Assembly (NCBI GenBank): GCA_963820795.1
Contig: CAWGBJ010000009.1
Span: 310,001 to 374,000, forward strand
DNA: 64,000 nt
DNA from: Roseiarcus sp963820795
GTDB taxonomy: Bacteria > Pseudomonadota > Alphaproteobacteria > Rhizobiales > Beijerinckiaceae
Direction of reading: 5' to 3'
Below the pieces are notes generated by a model, which worked only from the letters and a program-made list of their open reading frames with translations, ran no database searches and was not told where the DNA came from. Made by a program: the position numbers and the translations under genes. Shown one piece after another: positions 35,937 to 44,974 of this stretch; within the stretch, counting starts at the first letter, position 1, and the number at the start of each line of letters is the position of its first letter.

Positions 35937-36361
35937 TGGATGTCATCATCTATCACAATCCGGCCTGCGGAACCTCGCGCAACGTGCTGGCGATGATCCG
36001 CAATTCCGGCATCGAGCCGCACGTCATCGAGTATCTCAAATGCCCGCCGACGCGCCGGCTGCTGACGCAGCTGCTCAAGCGCGCCGGCCTCTCTGTGCGC
36101 CAGATCCTGCGCGAGAAGGGGACGCCGTATGCCGAGCTCGGCCTCGGCGATCCGTCGCTCTCGGACGAGGCGCTGCTCGACGCGATCGGCGCGCATCCGA
36201 TCCTGATGAACCGTCCGCTCGTCGTGACGCCGAAGGGCGTGCGCCTCTGTCGCCCTTCCGAAGCGGTTCTCGATCTCTTGCCGCCGCAGCGCGGGGAATT
36301 CGTCAAGGAAGACGGCGAGCGGGTGGTCGACGCGGCCGGCCGCCGCGTGGCGAGCGGGTGA
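35936..36361 (+). CDS. arsC: Arsenate reductase, glutaredoxin type
   Basis: 141-residue ArsC of the plasmid R773 type, using glutathione/glutaredoxin. The catalytic Cys lies in IYHNPACGTSRNVLAMI. The Arg residues that hold arsenate are in CPPTRRLLTQLLKRAG and ILMNRPLVVTPKGVRLCRPSE. ATG 35936 overlaps the stop of the preceding arsC, and its own stop overlaps the GTG of aqpS, so the three genes look translationally coupled. Confidence 0.93.
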   Translation: MDVIIYHNPACGTSRNVLAMIRNSGIEPHVIEYLKCPPTRRLLTQLLKRAGLSVRQILREKGTPYAELGLGDPSLSDEALLDAIGAHPILMNRPLVVTPKGVRLCRPSEAVLDLLPPQRGEFVKEDGERVVDAAGRRVASG

Positions 36362-37050
36362 CTTTTTCGCTCGGCAGACGCTTCGCCGCGGAGGGCCTGG
36401 GAACCGGCCTCCTGGTGACCACGGTCGTCGGCTCCGGCATCATGGGCGAGAGGCTGGCGGGCGGCAACGTCGCGCTCGCTTTGCTAGGCAACACTTTGCC
36501 GACGGGGGCGATCCTGGTGGTGCTCATCCTCGCGCTCGGGCCAATCTCCGGCGCGCATTTCAACCCGGCGGTGTCGTTGGTGATGGCGCTGCGCAAGGAT
36601 CATCCGTGGCGCGAGTTCTTTCCCTACGCCGCGGCGCAAATCCTCGGCGGCTGCATTGGGACTTTCGTGGCCCACGCGATGTTCGGCTTGCCGCTGTTTG
36701 AGCTTGCGGTCAAGGCGCGCACTGGGCCGGCGCAGTGGTTCGCAGAGTTCGTCGCCACGTTTGGCCTCATCGTCACCATTCTCGCCGTGTCGCGTTTCAA
36801 GAGCGAGGCCACTGCTGTCGCGGTCGGCCTCTACATTACGGCGGCTTACTGGTTCACAGCCTCGACATCCTTCGCGAACCCTGCCGTCACGATCGCCCGC
36901 GCCCTGACAAACAGCTTTTCCGGAATCGCGCCGGCCGACGTCCCCATGTTCATCGTCGCGCAGCTCGCCGGCGCGTTGGCCGGCCTCGTCATCATGCGAT
37001 GGTTCTTCGCCGAGTCAGGCTCGCGCAAAGCCTCTCGACCCGAGAGATGA
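36358..37050 (+). CDS. aqpS: Aquaglyceroporin, likely arsenite channel
   Basis: MIP-family channel with six helices and two NPA motifs (AHFNPAVSLVMAL and SFANPAVTIARAL), each at the pore. It starts with GTG at 36358, overlapping the arsC stop. Its position beside arsenate reductases matches AqpS of Sinorhizobium meliloti, where As(III) leaves the cell through the channel after ArsC action. There is no ArsB or Acr3 pump in the operon. The assignment of arsenite as substrate rests on context. Confidence 0.88.
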   Translation: MTFSLGRRFAAEGLGTGLLVTTVVGSGIMGERLAGGNVALALLGNTLPTGAILVVLILALGPISGAHFNPAVSLVMALRKDHPWREFFPYAAAQILGGCIGTFVAHAMFGLPLFELAVKARTGPAQWFAEFVATFGLIVTILAVSRFKSEATAVAVGLYITAAYWFTASTSFANPAVTIARALTNSFSGIAPADVPMFIVAQLAGALAGLVIMRWFFAESGSRKASRPER

Positions 37051-37096
37051 GACGCAACTCCGCTGAATCTGCCGATGTGACCCGGAGTGCGGAAGC

Positions 37097-38347
37097 TTGA
37101 GCAGCGTCTCCGGCGAAGCGCTCACGATTGTCCCGGTGCGCAGTCGAGCAGTCGTCGTCACTGCCCTCGGGGTGACCCAGATTTTCGCGTGGGGATCCTC
37201 GTACTATCTGATCGCGGTCCTGGCCGGGCCGATCGCGGTCGAAACCGGGTGGGCGCAAGCCTGGATTGTGGGCGGGGTCTCGCTGGGCCTGTTGACCGCC
37301 GGCGGCATCTCGCCGTGGGTCGGCCGCGCGATCGCTGCGCTTGGCGGGCGTCCTGTGCTGGCCGGTAGCGCGGGATTTCTTGCGGCGGGCCTTCTAACGC
37401 TGGCGCTGGCGCGATCGCTTCCGGTCTATGTGGCGGCCTGGCTGGTGATTGGTTTGGGCATGGGCGCGGGCCTCTATGATCCGGCCTTTGCCACTCTTGG
37501 ACGCCTTTACGGCCATGGCGGGCGCTCGGCGATCACCGCGCTGACGCTGTTCGGCGGCTTCGCCAGCACAATATGCTGGCCTCTTTCAGCGTTTCTCGAA
37601 GCCCATCTCGGCTGGCGGGGCGCCTGCGCGGCCTACGCCGGCTTCCAGTTGTTCGTCGCGCTGCCGATCTATGTTCTTGTCGTGCCGCGTGAGCCCCGGC
37701 AATCGTCGCCTCGGCCGGAGCAGGCGTCTCCGCGGTCGCTTGCCCCAGCCAAGCCGGAGGCGCCGCGGCATGGGCTCTTGGCGCTGCTCGCCGCCACTAT
37801 CACCCTCGCCTCAGTGATCTCGACGACGCTCTCGGTGCACTTGCTGTCCATCCTGCAAGCCGACGGGTACACGCTCGCCGCCGCCGTAGCCCTCGGCGCG
37901 CTTGTTGGACCGTCGCAGGTGTCAGCCAGAATGATCGAAATGCTGATCGCACGCTTCCATCAGCCAATCTGGACCCACATAGTCTCCGTTTTGCTTGTCG
38001 CGGCGGGCTTGACGGCGCTGTGGCTTGGCGGAGCGCCCATCGTTTTCGCCTTGGCGCTCTATGGCGCCGGCATCGGCTTGGAGAGCATCGCCAGAGGCAC
38101 CCTGCCGCTGGCCATCTTTGGTCCTGAGCGATTCCCCGTCGTCATGGGCCGCATCGCTATGCCCAGCCTTATCGCGCAAGCAGCGGCGCCGTCGATAGGC
38201 GCGGCTCTCCTCGAAGCGGGCGGGCTCGACGGGGCGCTTCGGACATTTGCGGCTGCGGCCGTTTTCAACGTGCTGTTGGCCGCGAGTTTGTTTCCGCTGT
38301 TGCGCAGATCACCGTCGCAGTCATTAGGACCTCGTCGAGCCGTGTGA
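37097..38347 (+). CDS. MFS transporter of the ars operon (ArsK-like candidate)
   Basis: 416-residue, 12-helix MFS protein starting with TTG at 37097 after GGAAG. ALGVTQIFAWGSSYYLIAVL in helix 1 and GLGMGAGLYDPAFATLGRLYG in helix 4 resemble a group of MFS proteins often found in rhizobial ars clusters. ArsK of Agrobacterium is an MFS arsenical exporter in the same setting. Lying 46 nt after aqpS on the same strand, it is the best candidate for active arsenical efflux here. The specific substrate is inferred from context only. Confidence 0.72.
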   Translation: MSSVSGEALTIVPVRSRAVVVTALGVTQIFAWGSSYYLIAVLAGPIAVETGWAQAWIVGGVSLGLLTAGGISPWVGRAIAALGGRPVLAGSAGFLAAGLLTLALARSLPVYVAAWLVIGLGMGAGLYDPAFATLGRLYGHGGRSAITALTLFGGFASTICWPLSAFLEAHLGWRGACAAYAGFQLFVALPIYVLVVPREPRQSSPRPEQASPRSLAPAKPEAPRHGLLALLAATITLASVISTTLSVHLLSILQADGYTLAAAVALGALVGPSQVSARMIEMLIARFHQPIWTHIVSVLLVAAGLTALWLGGAPIVFALALYGAGIGLESIARGTLPLAIFGPERFPVVMGRIAMPSLIAQAAAPSIGAALLEAGGLDGALRTFAAAAVFNVLLAASLFPLLRRSPSQSLGPRRAV

Positions 38348-38429
38348 TCATGCCTTGTTTCTTCATCATACGATGGCTTGTCGACCCCGCTGGTGTTCGT
38401 GAGCCTCTGGCCAAGCCGGAGCGCGCCCG

Positions 38430-38804
38430 ATGCGCCGGGTGATCTGGCCGGCGGTGACGCTCATTCTGATGAGCGCGGCCTTTGGCGCCGGAAAGATAGT
38501 CGGCCGCTTCCGTACGCTTCCGGCGATTGTCGCAACTTTACCCGGTGACGAGGCCGAGTTCAGCCGCGAACTGGATCATAGAATCCGCGAGCAATTCCCC
38601 GTCGGCACGAGCGAGGACAAACTGATCGGTTACCTCGAAACTGAACAGTTTCTCCCGGAATGGCGGCGACGCGATGAGGACAATTCAAGCTCATTCGTTC
38701 AGAACGGGCTCATATGTGAGAAGATCGCGCGTGTGTTCTGGCGCGCCGACGGCGCCGGCGTCTTGACGAAGGTGGGCGGCAACTACGAGAGCCATTGTCT
38801 ATAG
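38430..38804 (+). CDS. Small secreted or membrane-anchored hypothetical protein
   Basis: I do not recognise the family. The 124-residue frame starts MRRVIWPAVTLILMSAAFGA, a plausible signal peptide or anchor. A soluble part follows (FSRELDHRIREQFPVGTSED) with two cysteines near the end (ICEKIA and ESHCL) that could form a disulfide in the periplasm. It lies 82 nt after the ars MFS gene on the same strand and may be unrelated to arsenic. Confidence 0.55.
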   Translation: MRRVIWPAVTLILMSAAFGAGKIVGRFRTLPAIVATLPGDEAEFSRELDHRIREQFPVGTSEDKLIGYLETEQFLPEWRRRDEDNSSSFVQNGLICEKIARVFWRADGAGVLTKVGGNYESHCL

Positions 38805-39341
38805 AGAACTGAAGGCCGACTCGCTTCCTAGCATCGCTTCAGCCGTTATCGGAACGCACGATTCCTTTGATTAGAGCCGTCCCGGCATTTTCGTTTGGAC
38901 GGCCACGCCTGAGTCGCCATCTGGACCGGTTGGACGAGCGCGAGGGGCGGGGTGTAAGCTCGAGTCGAGATCGCTTGCTTTTCCGCGCTCATGCCGTGAT
39001 GGATCGCGGCGGCGAAGACGTAATGCGATTGGCGACTACGGTCCAAGGGCGGTTGGAAGCCGGCGGAAGCTCCGAGCGGACTACCCCGAGAAGGAGCTGG
39101 AGCGGTCCGACCAGGTTGACCCGTCCGGATCGTCATCGCCGGTCTTGACCCGGCGATCCCATGCACCTGCGGGTCGGCCTGGTCGAAACCAGCTCGAGAG
39201 TCGCCTTGTCGCTTGCAAAAACGCTGGCAGCCGCGACGATTGTCGCTAAGAGTAAGGTGTAACTCACTCCCCTCGGACCGGGCAACTGTCTTGTGATCGG
39301 TTCGGCGCGGGTTCGCGAAAGAATTCGAGCCTGCCAATCAA
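38805..39341. other. Intergenic region holding a REP-type element
   Basis: The 537 bases hold no supported gene. The recognisable element is the repeat at 39106-39159, which recurs near 59.4 kb. The last ~60 bases should hold the fhs promoter and translation signal. Confidence 0.5.
39106..39159 (+). repeat. REP-type palindromic repeat, copy 1
   Basis: TCCGACCAGGTTGA (39106-39119) is followed by CGTCATCGCCGG (39131-39142) and CTTGACCCGGCGATCC (39144-39159). The hairpin core is CGCCGG...CCGGCG. The same two blocks, in the same order and nearly the same spacing, recur at 59417-59471. The pattern CGTCATCGCCGGGCTTGACC is a well-known alphaproteobacterial intergenic repeat type. In this copy the second stem downstream is degenerate. 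Confidence 0.8.
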
Positions 39342-41012
39342 ATGCTGTCCGACATCGAAATTGCGCGCGCGGCCCGGCTGAAGCCAATCGTGGAGATCGC
39401 CGCCGGGATCGGCGTGCCGGAATCCGCGCTCCATCCATACGGCCGGACGATCGCCAAGATCGAGCCCGCCTTTCTCGCGAGCCTTAAGGACAGGCCGGAC
39501 GGCAAGCTGATCCTGGTCACCGCGATCAACCCGACGCCGGCGGGCGAGGGCAAGACGACGACGACGGTGGGCCTCGGCGACGCGCTGAACCGGATCGGCA
39601 GGAAAACCGTCATCTGTTTGCGCGAGCCGTCGCTCGGCCCATGCTTCGGCTTGAAGGGCGGCGCGGCCGGCGGCGGCTACGCCCAGGTCGTGCCGATGGA
39701 TGCAATCAACCTGCATTTCACCGGCGACTTCCACGCGATCACCTCGGCCCACAATCTGCTCGCGGCGATGCTCGACAACCACCTCTACTGGGGCAACCCG
39801 CTCGGGATTGACCCGCGCCGCATCGTCTGGCGCCGCGCGCTCGACATGAACGACCGGGCGCTGCGGCAGGCGGTCATCGGGCTGGGCGGACCCGGCAACG
39901 GCGTTCCGCGCGAAGACGGATTCGACATCACCGTCGCCTCGGAGGTGATGGCCGCCTTCTGTCTCGCCGACGGGCTCGAAGACCTCGAGGTGCGACTTGG
40001 CCGCATGATCGTCGGCACGGCGCGCGAGCGGCGCCTGGCGACGGCTGCCGACCTCAAGGCCGAGGGCGCGATGACGGCGCTGCTCAAGGACGCGATCAAG
40101 CCTAACCTCGTGCAGACGCTCGAGGGCTCGCCGGCGCTGGTGCACGGCGGGCCCTTCGCCAACATCGCGCACGGCTGCAATTCAGTCGCCGCGACGCGCG
40201 CGGCCCTCAAGCTCGGCGACTATGTCGTAACCGAGGCAGGGTTCGGCGCCGACCTCGGGGCGGAGAAGTTTTTCGACATCAAGTGCCGCAAGGCCGGGCT
40301 CGAGCCGGCGGCAGCCGTCGTCGTCGCGACGGTGCGTGCGCTCAAGATGCATGGCGGCGTCGCCAGGGAGGCGCTGGCGGCCGAAAACCTGCCCGCCTTG
40401 CAGGCCGGTCTCGCCAATCTGGCCCGCCATATCGACAACATGCGGAAGTTCGGCGTGCCGATCGTAGTCGCAATCAACCGCTTCAATGCGGATACGCCGG
40501 CGGAGCTTGCCTTCGTCCGCGACGCGGTGATGGGCGAGTTCGGCGTCAAGACGATTGTCTGCGAACATTGGGCCCGCGGCAGCGCGGGAGCGGAGGACCT
40601 TGCCCACGCTGTGTCGGCGCTGGCCGACGGCGGTTCCGCGCGGTTCCGTCCGCTCTACCCCGATGCCATGAGCCTCTGGGACAAGACGCTCGTCATAGCG
40701 CGGGAGATCTACGGCGCGGCGGACCTGGCGGCGTCCGACGCGGTGCGGGCGCAGCTGCGCGAGTTCGAGGCGAATGGCTGGGGCGACCTGCCGATCTGCG
40801 TCGCCAAGACGCAATATTCGTTCACCGACAACCCGGCGCTCGTCGGTGCGCCGAGCGGGCACGTGCCGACCGTGCGCGAGGCGCGGCTGCGCGCCGGAGC
40901 CGGCTTCGTGGTCGTGCTCATGGGCGACATCAACACGATGCCCGGCCTGCCGCGACAGCCCGCGGCCGAGCGGATCCATCTGGTCAACGGCGAGATCGAG
41001 GGGTTGTTCTAA
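39342..41012 (+). CDS. fhs: Formate--tetrahydrofolate ligase
   Basis: Joins formate to tetrahydrofolate with ATP, giving 10-formyl-THF for C1 assimilation. The 556-residue protein has the ATP P-loop NPTPAGEGKTTTTVGLGDAL and REPSLGPCFGLKGGAAGGGYAQV (both classic Fhs signatures). FTGDFHAITSAHNLLAAM and TEAGFGADLGAEKFFDIKC follow. Together with fds it places formate at a branch between oxidation and assimilation, as in serine-cycle methylotrophs. It is monocistronic as far as can be seen. Confidence 0.95.
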   Translation: MLSDIEIARAARLKPIVEIAAGIGVPESALHPYGRTIAKIEPAFLASLKDRPDGKLILVTAINPTPAGEGKTTTTVGLGDALNRIGRKTVICLREPSLGPCFGLKGGAAGGGYAQVVPMDAINLHFTGDFHAITSAHNLLAAMLDNHLYWGNPLGIDPRRIVWRRALDMNDRALRQAVIGLGGPGNGVPREDGFDITVASEVMAAFCLADGLEDLEVRLGRMIVGTARERRLATAADLKAEGAMTALLKDAIKPNLVQTLEGSPALVHGGPFANIAHGCNSVAATRAALKLGDYVVTEAGFGADLGAEKFFDIKCRKAGLEPAAAVVVATVRALKMHGGVAREALAAENLPALQAGLANLARHIDNMRKFGVPIVVAINRFNADTPAELAFVRDAVMGEFGVKTIVCEHWARGSAGAEDLAHAVSALADGGSARFRPLYPDAMSLWDKTLVIAREIYGAADLAASDAVRAQLREFEANGWGDLPICVAKTQYSFTDNPALVGAPSGHVPTVREARLRAGAGFVVVLMGDINTMPGLPRQPAAERIHLVNGEIEGLF

Positions 41013-41082
41013 TCACTCGCGCTGGCGCGTCGAAGGGACGCGCGCCGCGGGCTTGCTGCGGCATCAAGCGACCCGACCCGCT

Positions 41083-42132
41083 TCAATGCGGCGCCGGGGC
41101 GTTCTCGCGCATAAGCTTCTCGGCCTTGAGCGTCCGCCAGAGGGCGGCGGGAATCTTCGCGTTCATCATCGCCGCGTTTCGCTTGGCCTCGCTCGCACGC
41201 TGCGCGCCGGCGATGACGCTGACGACCACGGGGTGGCCGAGCGGAAATCGCAGCGCCGCTTCCGGCAGCTTCACCTTGAAGGCCTTGCACACCTGCTGGA
41301 TACGCCGCACCCGCTCCTTTACCTCCTCCGGCGCCGGTCCATAATTGTAGTGGGCATCCGCCTTGACCCCGGTGGCGAGGATGCCCGAATTGAAGGGGCC
41401 GCCAACGACGACGCCGATGCCTTTCTCGGCGCAGTATGGCAGGAAGGCGGTCAGCGCATCCTGCTCGAGCAGCGTGTAGCGTCCGGCAAGCAGGAAGATG
41501 TCGAAGTCGCCGCTGCGCGCTAGCGTATCGGCCGCCTCCCATTCGTTGACGCCGGCGCCGATCGCCTTGATCGCTCCGGAGGCGCGCAATCGATCGAGCG
41601 CGCGATATCCACCGTCCATGAATTCCCGGAAGCGCGCGTTGGCTGCTTCCTGGCTGCCGTGAGTGGTCACGTCGATGTCGTGAGCATAGACGATGTCGAT
41701 CTCGTCGAGACCCAGCCGTTCGAGCGAGAATTCGAGCGAGCGCATCACGCCGTCGTAAGAATAGTCGTAGCGCTCGCGCCGCGACGGGCTTTCGAAGAAG
41801 GCGCCCTGTCGCGACCGTTCGCGCGGTTTGCAAAGCTCGAGGAGACGGCCGATCTTGGTCGAGATCAAATAGGAATCGCGCGGCTTTGGCCGCAAGAATC
41901 CGTTGAGTCGCGTCTCGGAAAGCCCGAGGCCATAGAGGGGCGCGGTGTCGAAGTAGCGGCAGCCCGAGGCCCACACGGTTTCGAGCATGAGCCGCGCTTC
42001 CTTCTCGGTCATTGGCCGGTAGAGATTGCCGAGCGGCGCGCCGCCGAAACCGAGTTCGGTAAAGTTCAGCTCCGCCCCTGTGCGGGTTTTCAGCTTCCGT
42101 GACCGTGCGCCTCGCCCATTTGTGGTCGCCAT
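41083..42132 (-). CDS. Aldo/keto reductase
   Basis: 349-residue (beta/alpha)8 NADP-type oxidoreductase. The catalytic tetrad is visible: Asp and Tyr in RYFDTAPLYGLGLSE, Lys in YLISTKIGRLLE, and His in IDIVYAHDIDVTTHG. NADP-site features include SVIAGAQRASEAKRN. The sequence resembles the pyridoxal 4-dehydrogenase/L-fucose dehydrogenase-like branch (ELGFGGAPLGNLYRPM), but the substrate cannot be fixed. It converges with fhs. Confidence 0.88.
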   Translation of the reverse strand: MATTNGRGARSRKLKTRTGAELNFTELGFGGAPLGNLYRPMTEKEARLMLETVWASGCRYFDTAPLYGLGLSETRLNGFLRPKPRDSYLISTKIGRLLELCKPRERSRQGAFFESPSRRERYDYSYDGVMRSLEFSLERLGLDEIDIVYAHDIDVTTHGSQEAANARFREFMDGGYRALDRLRASGAIKAIGAGVNEWEAADTLARSGDFDIFLLAGRYTLLEQDALTAFLPYCAEKGIGVVVGGPFNSGILATGVKADAHYNYGPAPEEVKERVRRIQQVCKAFKVKLPEAALRFPLGHPVVVSVIAGAQRASEAKRNAAMMNAKIPAALWRTLKAEKLMRENAPAPH

Positions 42133-42816
42133 CCGGACCGGCCTCCCCCCTAGCAGCCGAAGCGCGAAGCAGCACGCCTCGACGCGGCCCGCAGTGCTTT
42201 TGCCGATGAAAGCGCCAGCGCAACTGGCCTTCCGACAATCAGCGGGATCTAGATTGTGGCGCCGGCCCCTCTCGCCGGGCTGAACGAAATGTTCAGCACC
42301 CGAAGCGGCGAGTCAAGGGACGGCGCGGAAGTATGAGACGCTCGCCTCGCCTCAAGCTCGAGAGGCAGCGCTTGGACGAGCAGGTTCGGCATTGGCGAAC
42401 CCATTGCGGCTCACTGAGATTCTGTCTCATTCTTGCCGAAAAGGCGATCGCCGAACGCGATGTAACGTCGCAGGCGACCGAGAGCCGGATCGTCGGGGGA
42501 TCGTGCCTCCAGGTCGGTCAGGATCTTCATGAGAGCGGCGCGCGCCGTCGGCCACTCATAACGACCGCCTCTCGATATCCGCCTCGCATGGCGGATCGTC
42601 TGGCTTACGATATCGGCGATTGAGACGCCCATGGCGAAACATATTCCTCTCCCGGCCGCGACAGCCCCGGAAGGAGGAACAGCAAGGTCGGCGCCGTCGC
42701 CGCCGCGCTCGGTTCGTCTCGATTTGGCGCAGGCGCCGCAATGTCAGCGAATGCGGCGCCCCAATTCAGGACCGGAGGCAGCGCTTTAGCTTTGCGGGAT
42801 AATCGTTGCGTGTCGC
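42133..42816. other. Intergenic region with one possible small gene
   Basis: About 680 bases between the aldo/keto reductase start and the mutB end. The only coding candidate judged protein-like is the minus-strand frame at 42411-42632. No repeat or terminator was seen. Confidence 0.45.
42411..42632 (-). CDS. Possible small protein of unknown function
   Basis: A 73-residue frame starting MGVSIADIVSQTIRHARRIS, with balanced composition and helix-like periodicity (ALMKILTDLEARSPDDPALG). No family was recognised. A purine-rich GAGAGGA lies about a dozen bases before the ATG. It stands alone in a 680-bp intergenic stretch; the call rests on composition only. Confidence 0.4.
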   Translation of the reverse strand: MGVSIADIVSQTIRHARRISRGGRYEWPTARAALMKILTDLEARSPDDPALGRLRRYIAFGDRLFGKNETESQ

Positions 42817-44974
42817 TCAGGCCGGCGCGCGCTGGCTGTAGCCGAAACGCTCATTGAGCCTGTCGATCAGGCTCTGCGCAGCCTCGACGATGACGGTTCC
42901 GGGCGGGAAGATGGCGTCGGCCCCCGCCGCGCGCAAGGGCGCCATGTCCTGCTCCGGGATCACCCCGCCGACGACGATCATCGTCTCTCCCATGCCCGCC
43001 TTGCCGAGCGCCCTCTTCAGCTGCGGCACGAGCGCAAGATGACCCGCGGCGAGCGACGAAACGCCAACGACGTGAACCTTGCTTTCCGCCGCCAGAGCCG
43101 CGACCTCTTCGGGCGTAGCAAACAAGGGGCCGATCTTCACGTCGAAGCCGAGATCGGCGAAGGCCGAAGCGATCACCTTCTGGCCCCGGTCGTGGCCGTC
43201 CTGACCCATCTTGGCGACCAGGATGCGCGGCGGATGGCCCTCGTTTTCCGCGAAGGCGCGTGTCATCGCCATCACCCGCTCGTTCGCCGCCGCATTCGGC
43301 CCAGAACTCGCTGAGATAGACGCCGGAGATGGCGCGGATCTCCGCGACGTGGCGGCCAAACGCCTTCTCCATCGCCAGCGAAATCTCGCCGACGGTCGCC
43401 ATGGCGCGAGCCGCATCGACGGAGAGTTGCAAGAGATTGGCCTTCCCGCGCGCGCCCTCGGTCAGCGCCGTGAGCGCTGCCTGCGTTTTCTTTTCGTCGC
43501 GCTCGGCGCGCAGACGCTTCAGTTTCTCGATCTGCCGCGCCCGCACCGCGGCGGCATCGACCTTCAGCACATTGAGTTCGCGCTCGATCGTCGGCGCGAA
43601 AGCGTTGACGCCGATGACGACTTGCCGGCCGGAATCGATACGCGCCTGCGTGCGCGCCGCCGCCTCTTCGATCCGGCGCTTCGGCAGGCCCTCTTCAATC
43701 GCCCTGGCCATGCCGCCGAGCGCTTCGATCTCTTCGATATGGCTCTGCGCCCGCACTGCCAGTTCATGGGTCAGGCGTTCGACGTAATACGATCCTCCCC
43801 AGGGATCGATGATGCGGGTCGTCCCGCTTTCCTCAATCAGGAAGAGCTGGGTGTTGCGGGCGATGCGGGCGGAGAACGGGGTCGGTAGCGCCAGCGCCTC
43901 GTCCAGCGCGTTGGTGTGCAGGGACTGGGTATGCCCCTGTGTCGCCGCCATCGCTTCGATTTCAGTGCGCACGATATTGTTGAACGGGTCCTGCGCCGTC
44001 AAGGACCAACCGGAGGTTTGGCTGTGCGCGCGCAGCGGCAGAGACTTGTCGGACTTCGCGCCGAATCCCTTCACCAGTCCCGCCCACAGCACGCGCGCCG
44101 CCCGCAGCTTCGCCACCTCCATGAAGAAGTTCATGCCGATCGCCCAGAAGAACGACAGGCGTGGGGCGAACTGGTCGACGTCCATTCCGGCGGCGATTCC
44201 GGCGCGCAGATATTCGATCCCGTCGGCAAGCGTGTATGCGAGCTCGAGGTCTTGCGTCGCCCCCGCCTCCTGCATGTGGTAGCCGGAAATCGAGATCGAG
44301 TTGAACTTCGGCATGTTGGCCGCGGTGAAGGCGAAGATATCGGCGACTATCCGCATCGAGGCCGCCGGCGGATAGATGTACGTGTTGCGGACCATGAACT
44401 CCTTCAGGATGTCGTTCTGAATGGTCCCCGACAGCGCCGCTGCCGGCGCGCCCTGCTCCTCGGCTGCGACAATGAACAGCGCCAGGATCGGCAGCACCGC
44501 GCCGTTCATCGTCATCGACACGCTGATCGAATCGAGCGGGATGCCGGCGAAGAGAGTGCGCATGTCGTAGATCGAATCGATGGCGACGCCCGCCATGCCG
44601 ACGTCGCCGGCGACCCGGGGATGGTCGGAATCGTAGCCGCGATGCGTCGCGAGGTCGAAGGCGACCGAGAGGCCCTTCTGCCCCGCAGCCAGATTGGCGC
44701 GGTAGAAGGCGTTCGATTCTTCCGCGGTGGAGAAGCCGGCGTATTGCCGTACCGTCCAGGGCTGATTGACGTACATCGTCGGATAGGGTCCGCGCAGATA
44801 CGGCGGCAGGCCCGGCCAGTCGCTCGAGACGTCGAGCCCCGCGCGATCGCCCGGCCCGTAGAGCGAACTGACGTCGATGCCCTCGGGCGTCGCCCACTTG
44901 CGCGGCTCGGCGGCGTTAGGCAAACGGGCCGGGACGGAGAATGGCTCTTTGGCGAAATCGGGAATCCTACTCAA
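42817..44974 (-). CDS. mutB: Methylmalonyl-CoA mutase large subunit (one frameshift near 43303)
   Basis: B12-dependent isomerase of methylmalonyl-CoA and succinyl-CoA, used in propionyl-CoA and ethylmalonyl-CoA metabolism. The N-terminal TIM barrel has PTMYVNQPWTVRQYAGFSTA, SVAFDLATHRGYDSDHPRV and the family tail IDPWGGSYYVERL. The C-terminal cobalamin domain has AKMGQDGHDRGQKVIA with the Co-ligand His, and GVSSLAAGHL. The frame breaks where relatives read EFGPNAAANERVMAMT; here GAGTTC is followed by an extra base (43303 on the plus strand), giving EFWAECGG. Removing it yields 718 residues, the normal length. The start overlaps the 3' end of mutA by eight bases. Confidence 0.92.
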
